Origin: Paraphysomonas bandaiensis
Taxonomy: Eukaryota; Chrysophyceae
DNA length: 64,000 bases
Assembly: GCA_965644295.1 (NCBI GenBank)
Contig: CBFFRP010000324.1
Coordinates: 248,001-312,000, forward strand
Reading direction: 5' to 3'
Made by a program: the position numbers and the translations under genes
In this document: in pieces, positions 1 through 10,540 of the stretch
Position numbering within the stretch: position 1 is the first letter of the stretch
Layout of the letters: every line of letters starts with the position of its first letter
The notes under the pieces: generated by a model
Seen by the model: only the letters and a program-made list of their open reading frames with translations
Database searches by the model: none
What the model was told of the DNA's origin: nothing

Positions 1-3000
1 AACAAACAGATCCAAGTACTCGGGCTTGCGTCCATTGGTTACTATCTTTTGCATAAACTCCGCCAAGTACCTCCTTTGGCATTGCTTTATCAGAAACCTA
101 TTTCCAGAGAGTATAGAGCGAACAACATTCGAACTACGGACATCATCATCAACTCTATCCAAGAACCAAGTTAGATACGTGAAAACAATTTCTTGGTTCG
201 TCTCATTGTTTCTGACGAAGTTACTTAGTAAATCATTACATGCGCGAATGATTTTCTTAATAACAACATGAGGTTCCCCCAAACTCGCATCAAGCAGAGC
301 CACCTGAACGGCCATAATGTTGTCAATTGCACCCATGTTCGCCAATATTTTCTGAACTTCTGGGTCCTCTGTGTGCGGTGGTTCAAATTCAATTATTTTG
401 GTAGGCGCATTAACCTTTAGAAGGTCTGTCAATTCTACCATTATGTCATGAAGCTGATCCGCAACCCTGTTATCTTCAGCAGTCTTCAATTCCCCCCATA
501 TTTCAAAGTTCTCAGCAAACTTTTTCATCAATTTCAACTGCGACGATATGGAAAGGAACTTATCCTCAACTTTCGGATTTGATATTATTTGAATGTTTTC
601 CATTGCTTCACGTAAGCGTTGCTTTTCACTTTTATGTATCATAAGCAAATATAACGCCTCCTGTACTAAATTGGGATCCGAATACATAACAATATCCAAT
701 AGCGCATCATCGAACTTTGCAGGAATAAAGGCTGCACAGCTGTCGTCTGCATCCATGGTTCTCATGTAGATATCAACAGCATCACGACTTTTCCCATCAC
801 TTTCGGCATTATACCATTGCACGAACGCGTGAAATGATGACGACAGTTTTCTATCTTGAATTCTGTCGTGAACAATAGACAAAACACGCAAAATTCCGGC
901 AATAGTTCTGACTTCGCTCTCCGTTGTCGTTTTGTATCGTGCTGGCATTGTCCACGGTTTAACTACCTGTGCACCCTCAGCTATCTTTTTCAGCAACCTG
1001 GCTGCTCGAATCACTCTTATCAGTCTAAGTATACGAACCGTTTTTAGCGTTTTGGCAAAATTTGCAGCTCTTCCCAAGCCGGGAGAATCTATAGAAAGAA
1101 GAACGATATCCAAAGTGACGACGGCGATATCAATAAGATTAAATGGTGACTGGCAAAACGTGTGGACGTTTTCATACACAGCAGCGTAGCAGTACATTCG
1201 AATCGTCAATTCCAATATGAAAACAATGGAAACAGATAAATCAAAGGCATACAACCCAGCAAACGTTTCGGAGGGGTAAAACACTTGGACAGCAGAGAAA
1301 ACAGTCGTTACAACAACCAATGTGAGCACAAATGTCAAAAATTTCATCGACTCGAACACTCGCAAAAGCTTCAATTCGAATTTGTCACTGAGTTCAACTC
1401 CACCTCCTTCGTCCTTAAATCGCATGGATTTATGACTTTTTCCACGAGACAGGTTATTCGACGAAAGAGTCAGCTTCTTCGATCTCGCTCTATGTATCGC
1501 ATCACTCTTCTCCGACGGCATCACTTTTCGAGAGGCACGAAACGACTTTCCCACTGACGATAGCGATGACATGACTTGTCCTTTCACACTAGCACTTTTA
1601 CTAGCACGCGCCTTCGCAGCAGCTGCAGCAACGACGGATTCCAACGTCATGTACTCATCATTATCTTCATCATCCTCATCATCACTTGCAGCAACATCCT
1701 CCACTACAGTAGAGTACAGACGATGGTCATCAAGAGCATCCACGAGTGGGTTTATTATGTCTTGGAGTTGTTCAGGTGTACTGTAGTAGCCAAACCGAAC
1801 CAAATCAAGTAGTAGATCCATCATTTCTGCGGACAACTCATCGCACTTAGTTGTATCAAAGCTACTATGCAAGTAATCAGATATAATTTGTTGTAGCAAT
1901 CCGAAGCAGTACGGGCTACCCGAATGGTATTTATTAAAACTGCTGTGATGGCCTCCCTCTAAATCTGACGAAGTCTTAATAAGACGAGGAAATCTGGCCT
2001 CCACTTGCGGGTCTCTGTCAATATAGAGTGTGCGCAAAATGCGACACACGGGAGCTTTATACTGATTTATAGATGATTGTGTTTTCAGTATTGTAAGCAA
2101 CACCTCATAAGAATAAAATTTTTCTAAGAGCTCTATAGCCACATAATTTCGATCCAAACATAGATCAGCCACAAGGTACAGCTGGGCCACAAAATAATCC
2201 ATGATTTGTCGCTTCCTTTCGGTAATAGTTTTAGCTTTACCCGAATCCTTTCGTTTCAAACGCTTGGAACCGCCCCCAGATAATGCGGCATACGACTGCA
2301 GTCGCTTTCTACCTTGAACAGCCACCGTTGATGTACGCCTTAAGAGAGACAACTCATTCTGCATCGCCTTCGGTTCAGAGCTAGGAGGTTCGATGTACAT
2401 CGACGCCCTACCAGAAGCCTTATCACCATTAGCGCAAATGAAACGAAAAGGAACATCAGTACTGCGCCCGAAAAGAGTCTTCATCGTATAGTCGTCTGCG
2501 GAATCTGGAGATGCAAACCAACTCAATAAAAGGTTAGGAATGCCGTTCTCATGCAACGTGTATCCCCTAACGCATGATAAATTACCATCTGCAGGAAAAT
2601 ACATCTTCTTTTCCGACCACGGAATCTTCTTCAGAAACCTATCATCTTCTTTGATAGATATTAATACACTTCGGCATTTCTTCAATAAATTCGACGACGA
2701 CGATTCCATAGATATCGGAACAAACCCCAGAGGTGTTCTGTTCGGATTTCCACCACCGCGGGACTTCTTACCAGATCTAGATGGACTTGCATTGCTAAGG
2801 AACTTGGATGCCGCACCCCCTACTGAGGAATTGAGTCGAAACAAATTTTCCCTTTGAAAAAGAGCATTAGCAACTAAGCGCTGTGTGCTATCCACTCCGC
2901 TCGGACATGTGCAAGTACTCTGCACATAGCAATCACCCTCAAGTACAATAGAAATGAAGTCTTACCCTCAACAGCTTCAAAATAGTCACATTCATTTCAG

Positions 3001-5313
3001 TTTCAACTAATAAATCCAAAAATATTTTGATTTCTCTGTCTCGAACCTAAGCCACCATAAAAATACGAGCAAGCTATCATAACTTTATTGAGATATTTAC
3101 CTTCGTTTGCAACATTTGTAAATTATCTCGGAGCATTTCTTGGACACAAGCAACAGCAAGCACCTGGTCTTTGACCTATCCAGTTTGTCAAACAGCTGCT
3201 CGAAAATCATCTAGAATAGTCGCACCTGATTAAGCAGCAATGGAAAGTAATCCGCAATGCTGATTTGATTAATATGACTCTTCGATATTCCTAGAAACAA
3301 AACATTGAAGCAACTCTTCGCGAGCTCCTGCGTCAGGGACTGAGCTCGTCCGCCACCCATTGACCGGATGCTCGGCACCGTCTCGAGAGAATTTTGAACA
3401 ACTGTGTTGCCAGTCCTACGCCGAGGAATACCACTGGACACAGGCTCAGCCTCAACCAGAGTATTGCGCGACTTTTTGGTTTTATGAAGCGCCTCTATCA
3501 CCACATCCGCGAGTGACATACGACCACTGTTTTTGTCCTTCCCTAATCGCGCGGCTGAAGTCAAGCGTAGTATTTTACTTTTGCGTGCAGCGGAAGCGAA
3601 CGAAATTCGTTTTCTTGTTCCTTCGGGTTTAGGCATGACATCACGGAAGGTATCATTGTCACAATCGTCATCTTCAGCATTCTCCTTCCTCTCGTCGAAA
3701 TTGGTGCTATACGAATGTGACGTCAGTTTATTTAAACGGGTATTTTCATGTAACTCTTTCAGCATTCCCAGAGCGCACATCTCGACTATATCTAAGAGCA
3801 CATGCAATATTCCCTGTTCCCGAATCATTGTCTGCCTGATCACCACACGAGCAGATCCCACAGGCTCAAGTAGTGCAGTTATTTCATCATCAGAATGGGA
3901 CGAATCAACTGCGGGCGACAGGAAAACACATAAGAAATCCAGGCATGAAAGTAGTGTCTTGAACTCAGCTTCTACCAATGCTGACGGCATTGAAAGGATT
4001 TCTCTCGAGCGAACTGAGAGCTCAAACTTCCTTAGAATGGATGCCGCCTCCACACCCACAAATAGGTCAGCTCCCATAGTCTTGTGAGTCCTGGAAGAAA
4101 GCAGCAGCGGTAGGGCCATCGACCTGTCTTTTGAACCACAACATTCCGATCGAACTCCGTGCTTAGATTTTTTAAGAGAGAGCCAGAGGCCCTTACAGAG
4201 TAGCTGAATAACCGCGCCCTCTTGGACAGCAGTGCCAGCTTCCACTTGTTGTGACAACACCACCTCGAAAAGAGAGCAATCCCGGCGGTTCTTTACAGCA
4301 CACACACCGTCAGTTTCCATCTTCATATACAATCCTGTATTCAAGTCTCGAAGGGCAATGAGACCACCTCGATTCCCCACGGGCCCACCCTTAAACATGT
4401 CCTCGAATTCAACCATCCACAGAAGATTCGTACCAACATTGCAGTCCGACGCTGCGAACGACAGTTGTATGCTGTTGGACATAATGACATTAGCGCGTTG
4501 GGTAAGTCCTGGTTTCTGCTGATCCAATGTTAAATAGGTTGATGTCTCTGGCTCCTGAAGAGACACCAACTGCCCGGCCAGAATGTGTTTCGACTTACTC
4601 TCTTTGGCCTGCTGAAATATGTAAATAGTCCATATTGAGCTCTCGAGGGAACAGTTAATCTCTTTGTTGCCATCGGGGTTAGTCTTGGGTGCCTTTCTTG
4701 CAGCGTGAATATACTCACTTGATCTCTCATGAACTCGAATGAAACATTCGTTTTCGTTTACAATTTGCTGGCCTTCTCTGTCGTACTTATATCTAGGCAT
4801 AAATTCTACCCAGCTCATCGCATTTCCTCTTTCCATGAGTGTGACGCGCATATTCTCTCTCTCCTGCTTCGCAAGCAAAATTGATGACACCGTAAGAAAT
4901 TTCCGAGTTTTAACATGTCGCAGCTGTATCACATCACCGAAACCAACTAATTTACCAGTCTTCATAGCCATCAACTTCTCGTTTAATCTGTTTTCGTTTG
5001 ATGCAGCCATGATTAATTGTCGCTCGTGTTCCTTGTCATTCACTGTCAAAGAATTTCCACGTAAAGCTTCTGGCCCATCTTCCTCATCATCTCGCTGTAG
5101 TTGCATCATTCTGTCTTCATATTCTTTGACAGCATTGTATTGATTCTGTACAGTAACTTCCCACAGACAATTCTCAAAAGAGTGTGGATCTTTAATCAGA
5201 GACAAATCATCACTAAGAATATCTTCAGAAGAAAGCCAGCCATCATTAGGTTTGCTGTGTCGCAGACATACAATGTCACCAATGCGAAGCGACCCTGGAG
5301 CAGCCATGGCCAT
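1..5313 (-). CDS. IP3R/RyR-family Ca2+ release channel with internal voltage-sensor domain (5' part; runs off left edge)
   Basis: Four exons: 3226-5313, 3101-3163, 2966-3046 and 2919 to beyond base 1; introns of 62, 54 and 46 nt, all phase 0. The 1,717 codons visible start at MAMAAPGSLRIGD. Order: N-terminal Ins145/MIR beta-trefoils (about residues 1-430), first RIH domain (about 440-1200), a four-helix voltage sensor (about 1255-1390), then the second RIH domain up to the edge. Family marks are the segment CTCPSGVDSTQ (as in the IP3R/RyR LC-C-NG motif), CLDRNYVAI followed by LYIDRDPQ, and LLMIHKSEKQRL in RIH 2. In the family these proteins are ER or vacuolar Ca2+ channels gated by IP3 or Ca2+; the pore would lie left of the window. 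The inserted helices have the S2 signature ELTIRMYCY, S3 FNLIDIAVVTLDIV and an S4 with arginine at every third position (VRILRLIRVIRAAR). No pore helix or filter follows S4. Whether IP3 binds is not decidable here. Confidence 0.93.
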
Positions 5314-6475
5314 ACTAGAGTATTATATCGTCTCAATATAAATAATTCGTATACTATAATGAAGCATTCCTTACGACCTCTTTTATAAAGAAACCGATAT
5401 AACAATCTTAATCATCCTAATATTTCATTGCGTTCCATTCCATCATTCCATGAACACTGCAGTTGTTCTCTGTACTATAAATAGTAGCCTTAAGGTAGTG
5501 ATGCTCTGTGTATGTATAGTACTCGACTTACAGTATTTGCTTCCAATTTTGTGTAAAAAATCAGCAATTTTCTGTACTTTTGTGAGGTTTTGTGGTCAAC
5601 ATCTGGCATAACGGACAGAGCCATCAATTCAGTTTTGAGTTTTGAGGTAAAATGTAGAGTTTTTTTGCTGAAAAGCGCACCAGCATATCACACAAGACTT
5701 GTCTGCATACCATATTCCGGTATACACAGTACTATAAATTCCTACTGCACACTGCATACTCTGTCTACCGTATACTGCTGTATATGGCAGTACACCACAA
5801 CTGCCGTATATACGCCCTGCAGCAGTTGAAAAACGTGTGCTGAAATGGTTGGAATGAAACTACAATGAGCAGGTTAAAGGGTGCACATCAGGACACTAGC
5901 TGAGTGAGAAGTAGGAAGCGGAGAGTTTCAAGCTGGAAGAAGTTACTACAGGAGTTTCGTAGTTCTAAGTATGTATGTATTCTTATGCAGGTTTCCCTCC
6001 ATGTTGCGATAGCAGGTTTGATATTTGATTCTATTTACCTCCCCCTAAGAGTTGGCTGATTAATTTTTGAATGAACTCATACGTAGGTGAAATATATCTT
6101 ATTTTCTCAGCTATCCTTGAGAGTTATCCCACTCTTTAATATGCTTTCTTCTAATATATAGTATATCACATATCGACCTCATATTATATTACGCTGATAA
6201 ATATTGTACTACATACTATTTCGGTTCTTAGTACCTTACATATATATGAAAGCAATAGTAGGTATACTCTAAAAAAGTAATTCAAAGACAATTTCATGGG
6301 AGTATTATCATTGACTTATTACTGCTGAGGTTATTTCACCTCCCTTTGCCACTCTATTATACGAAACTACAACCCACCACAAGCGACACAACATAATACA
6401 ATCATGTGTCGAAATTCATTTAATAAACGGGTACGGAAAAACATCCAATACATGCTACAGCATGATCAGCACAGC
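5314..6475. other. Intergenic, IP3R-like gene promoter side
   Basis: About 1.16 kb AT-rich spacer between the IP3R-like start and the 3' end of the SPRING-like gene. No convincing exon on either strand. It holds a cluster of short GTATAC-centred palindromic motifs near 5710-5820, a motif that recurs in other spacers of this window. Confidence 0.6.
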
Positions 6476-7282
6476 TCATGTGGAATCATGAAGGATATGA
6501 CGCCGGATGGATTTTCTAAGAGATGGTTGAGTTGATGACGACCTTCGCATGTGATTGCGAGCTAGTTGAGGTGGTAGTACTTCATCGACACTACTACGAT
6601 CGCTATTGACCGAGGACTTTTCCACAGGAGGGCCATAGCCCAGAAAGCAGTGCTTGTATTCACTGCGAAAAGAATTCTCTGATTGGAGCAATGAGGCAGA
6701 TGAAGTGTGACATAGAAAAGCACACAGCTGAAGTGGTGATGCATTTTTCAAAGCGAAGTGTGTATCTCTCAAGCGGAGAGAGGTCGGAAGGGTTGACGGT
6801 TTTAAACAGCATGAAACGCATGTCTCATAATGCGAGCAGCAACCAAGAGTAGAATCACAATTGGAACAGGAGTGCGCAGGGAGAATGGATGAATCGTGAG
6901 CACAGCATTGAGACGACGTATTGATGCTACTGACCGCACAGATTTGCCCATTAGAGTCACATACGAGTCCATGATGTTGTGGGGTGGTGTGCTCACACTT
7001 TCGATTAAGACTTTCATGAATTGAGGTAGAAGACTCATACAGTTCTTCCACGATGGAGAGCGAAAGAGCGGGTACATTTTGGACACTATCAGCAACTGGT
7101 TCTAATGGCAATATTGGGATGATTTGCGACAACAAAAATAAAATGGCAACTGCAGTCACAAGTAACAAAATGCCCTTATGTTTAGAAGGGAGTCTTGTGT
7201 TGTTGGAGGGCACCTCAGAAGAGTACTTCTGAAATGTCCTAAACTTTCGATTATTTCGCTGAACAGTCGAAAGTCTTATCAT
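6476..7282 (-). CDS. SPRING/C12orf49-like (DUF2054) single-pass membrane protein
   Basis: Single exon, 268 residues. A basic N-terminal tail (1-36) is followed by one transmembrane helix (about 37-59) and a cysteine-rich lumenal domain (about 96-212). The domain carries the family hallmarks GCCSHYETCVSCCLKP and, after a spacer, LCAFLCHTSS...SENSFRSEYKHC followed by GYGPP; all match the arrangement of animal SPRING (SREBF pathway regulator in Golgi 1). In mammals SPRING is a Golgi protein that assists site-1 protease maturation and hence SREBP activation. The function here is inferred only from family; I see no SREBP or SCAP in the window. The C-terminal 50 residues are basic/serine-rich and look disordered. 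It is divergent to CCT7. Confidence 0.85.
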   Translation of the reverse strand: MIRLSTVQRNNRKFRTFQKYSSEVPSNNTRLPSKHKGILLLVTAVAILFLLSQIIPILPLEPVADSVQNVPALSLSIVEELYESSTSIHESLNRKCEHTTPQHHGLVCDSNGQICAVSSINTSSQCCAHDSSILPAHSCSNCDSTLGCCSHYETCVSCCLKPSTLPTSLRLRDTHFALKNASPLQLCAFLCHTSSASLLQSENSFRSEYKHCFLGYGPPVEKSSVNSDRSSVDEVLPPQLARNHMRRSSSTQPSLRKSIRRHILHDST

Positions 7283-7988
7283 ACCAATACTTATAATACT
7301 TTCTATACCATCTTATAACCGTTCACATGATATGAGTATGAAATAGCGGATTAATGCCATTCTATTATAGAGGTTTCTATATTCACTTGTTTACAACAGT
7401 TACTATATATTGGTTATGTATCGATACATGTGCTATACAGAATACTGTGTGCCGGAAATAAAGAACAAAGTGGGCAATGCGTGGAGGAAATGTTGGACTA
7501 ATCGAACCACGCTGCTGTCAGATATGTAGAGACATTCCAATACACACACCACAATAGATTATGCTTGTTCATACGAGAAACACACTTGGCTTGGAGCTGT
7601 GAGATCAGGTGATGCATACCTGCAGGACAATAGTGTAAAGTCCAGGTTTTTTTATACACTTCTGCAGCGTACATCCACTACAGTACAGTATATAGCCACT
7701 AATGCCTAAAAACTATCCATATTTTTTGAAACAACAAAAAAAAACCCCGAAGATTATAAAAAAAACATATTGTCAACAAAAGAGTGAACTGAAAACGTCT
7801 CTTCAAGAAGTGCATACACACCAACTGATTCCTACATAGCGGTATAATTGAAAGGCGTTTTTGCGGTGAGTGTTTCATGAGGCTCATTGACATGTAGATA
7901 TATATATATATACATACTATTATCTCAATACAGCCCTGGCGTTGTTCAAATACATTCAGTCAGCTGATATTGTGACTTTTAGTTGATC
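7283..7988. other. Divergent promoter spacer (SPRING-like / CCT7)
   Basis: About 0.7 kb AT-rich spacer between two outward-facing genes. It contains an A-rich tract near 7735-7745 and a TA-dinucleotide run near 7900-7912. No exon recognised; a 64-codon open frame on the minus strand looks fortuitous. Confidence 0.5.
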
Positions 7989-9788
7989 ATGAATACAGCA
8001 TTTCAACCACAAATTATATTGTTGAGAGAGGGGACTGATACCAGTCAGGGAAAGTCTCAGATTGTGTCCAATATTAATGCATGCATGGCTGTGGCGGAGA
8101 CAGTCCGAACGACTCTAGGTCCAAGAGGAATGGATAAACTAATGAATGATGGAAGGAGGACCACTATATCTAATGATGGTGCAACTATTATGAAGCTGTT
8201 AGATATTGTTCATCCGGCCGCTAAGACTCTAGTGGACATATCTATGGCACAGGTTACTTTACTGCACACTCATATGAAACTTGCTTATATAATAATGTTA
8301 TAGGATGCCGAAGTTGGTGATGGAACCACGTCGGTTGTTCTGCTTGCGGCAGAGATATTGAAAGAAGTCAAAGACTTTATCGAAGATGGATTACACCCAC
8401 GCATTGTTATCCGAGGACTGCGCGAGGCATCTCAGTTGGCGTGTAAGACGATAGAGAAGTTAGCTATTTTGCGTGAGGGCGAAGAATTCCGTGCACTTTT
8501 AGAGAAATGCGCAGGAACTGCTCTTAATTCTAAGCTAATCGCAAGACAGAAACATCTATTTTCTCCGATGATAGTGGATGCAGTGATGTCGCTCGATCAG
8601 CAGTTTTGTGACATCAAGCTGATAGGCATTAAGAAGATCACTGGTGGGTCTGTCACGGACTCGCAGCTCATTGATGGTGTGGCTTTTAAGAAGACTTTTG
8701 CCTATGCTGGATTTGAGCAACAACCGAAGCACTTGAGCAACCCCAAGATTCTTTTGCTAAACGTAGAGCTTGAGCTGAAGAGTGAGAAGGAGAATGCTGA
8801 GGTCCGTATCACGGACCCGGACCAGTACCAGTCCATTGTAGACGCCGAGTGGAATATTATATATGAAAAGCTTGACAACTGCGTTAAATGTGGCGCCAAT
8901 GTTGTTCTGTCCCGCCTTCCTATCGGGGATCTTGCCACCCAGTACTTCGCCGATCGGGGCATATTCTGTGCCGGTAGGGTCGCCACCGACGACCTTGACA
9001 GGGTATCCAAAGCCACCGGTGCTGCTGTGCAGACTTCCGTTAACGGCCTCACCGCTGATGTACTCGGCGAGTGCACTTTGTTTGAGGAAAAAGGTCTTGG
9101 GGACGAGAGATATAACTTCTTCAAGGGGTGCCCTAAGGCGAAGACCGCTACAATTGTGTTGCGTGGTGGAGGAGAGCAATTCCTTGAGGAAACGGAGCGC
9201 TCTGTGCATGATGCTATCATGATTGTCAAGCGTACTCTTGCCAGCCGGTCTATTGTTGCAGGTGGTGGAGCGATTGAGCTTGAGCTTTCGAAGGTTCTAC
9301 GTGAACACGCCAGAACCATTGTTGGTAAACAGCAGTTGGTGGTGACCTCGTTTGCGCGTGCTCTCGAGGTGATTCCACGACAGCTGGCGGATAATGCTGG
9401 AATTGACAGCACTGATGTCCTCAATCTCCTGCGCAAGGAGCACGCTACTGCGACTGATGGGGCAGGAATATGGATGGGTGTAGATGTGCTCAATGAAGGT
9501 ATCTGCAACACACTTGACGTGGGAGTGTGGGAACCAGCTGCGAACAAGTTGAATTCTATCGCTGCCGCCACTGAGGCTGCATGCTGCATTCTGGGCATTG
9601 ACGAAACTGTCCGAAATCCTCAAAGTGAGAAACCAGGGGCCCCCTCACAGGGTGTTGGGCTCGGTCCTGGAGGAGCGGGTAGAGGTAAGATGGTCTCCGA
9701 AGCAATGGGCGGAGGAGGTATGGCTGGAATGATGGGTAGGGGAATGAGGAAAGGTGTCAACAAGTTCAAGGGACGCGGTGGCGCTTAG
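7989..9788 (+). CDS. CCT7: T-complex protein 1 subunit eta (CCT7), cytosolic chaperonin
   Basis: Two exons, 7989-8252 and 8304-9788, with a 51-nt GT-AG intron (phase 0); 582 residues. The ATG at 7989 is preferred to the in-frame TTG six bases upstream. CCT subunits form the double-ring TRiC/CCT chaperonin that folds actin, tubulin and many WD proteins in the cytosol. Eta identity comes from the N-terminal block [15 protein letters not shown], then [25 protein letters not shown] and the ATP-binding GDGTTSVV. The conserved [10 protein letters not shown] motif straddles the intron. The C-terminal tail is long and Gly/Met/Arg-rich ([15 protein letters not shown]), making the protein about 40 residues longer than the human subunit. 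GC content is higher than in the surroundings, as expected of a highly expressed gene. Confidence 0.97.
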
Positions 9789-10540
9789 TTTGATTCGACT
9801 GTATGGTTCAACAACAGAGTACTAGTTGTAGTCTAAGCTTGTGCGTTGTAGGAAAGTGATGTTCGCTGTAGCATGGATGCGAGCGATGTTGCTCCTGCTT
9901 CAAATGCAAAAGTTTAATAATCAATAATGTTTAGAACGACACGTCGTATGCAGGTGTTGTGCATTAACATGTGTACCGAAAATCGCGAGCCTACTATTGT
10001 AGTTTTGAGAGGTGTCAGAGCCACATGGCAATGTGTGGGAAGCATTCTACAGTCGTTGTAACAAACAAGGAATCAAAAGTCACTCATATGAATTTTGAAG
10101 TGCTAGTACCTTACTTTTAAAACATGTGTTTTATCTCTGCGACTGTTGGAATATGTATGGTTCTCTAAGATTGTACTGTAGAATACGTTAAATACAATGT
10201 GAAAAACAGTAATACGTAGTCAAAGATACTATATAGCTATATAGCTATAACTGTGAAACTGAAGTATTGTATCATGACGATTCAAGATACGAAAGTTGAG
10301 CAGTGGTTGATATGAACAAAATAAATTATCATGTTGTTGACATGTCTTACATGACAACACACACAATTGTGTATGCAATTATAATAAAGAGTCTATCCAG
10401 TTTAATTACTACAAACTTTTCTCAACGATCACAACTATTAAAATGACCAATAGTCAATAGCGACGTATTCATCAAGCACTATTGATTTTGAAATTCTTAT
10501 CCCGCAAAAACAAACGCCAAAAATACCATTTCAAATATAC
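9789..10540. other. Intergenic spacer after CCT7
   Basis: AT-rich sequence with the CCT7 3' UTR and a short imperfect palindrome of TATAGCTATATAGC type near 10230-10250. Nothing coding recognised. Confidence 0.5.

Noticed and set aside
940-1420. Full voltage-gated channel gene overlapping the IP3R-like gene
   Set aside because: No pore helix or selectivity filter after S4, and the frame runs without break from and into RIH-domain sequence, so it is a domain of the same protein.
8702-9598. 298-codon open frame antisense to CCT7
   Set aside because: Shadow of the biased codon usage of CCT7; Ser/Arg/Thr-rich, no family resemblance, and the sense strand is an unmistakable chaperonin.
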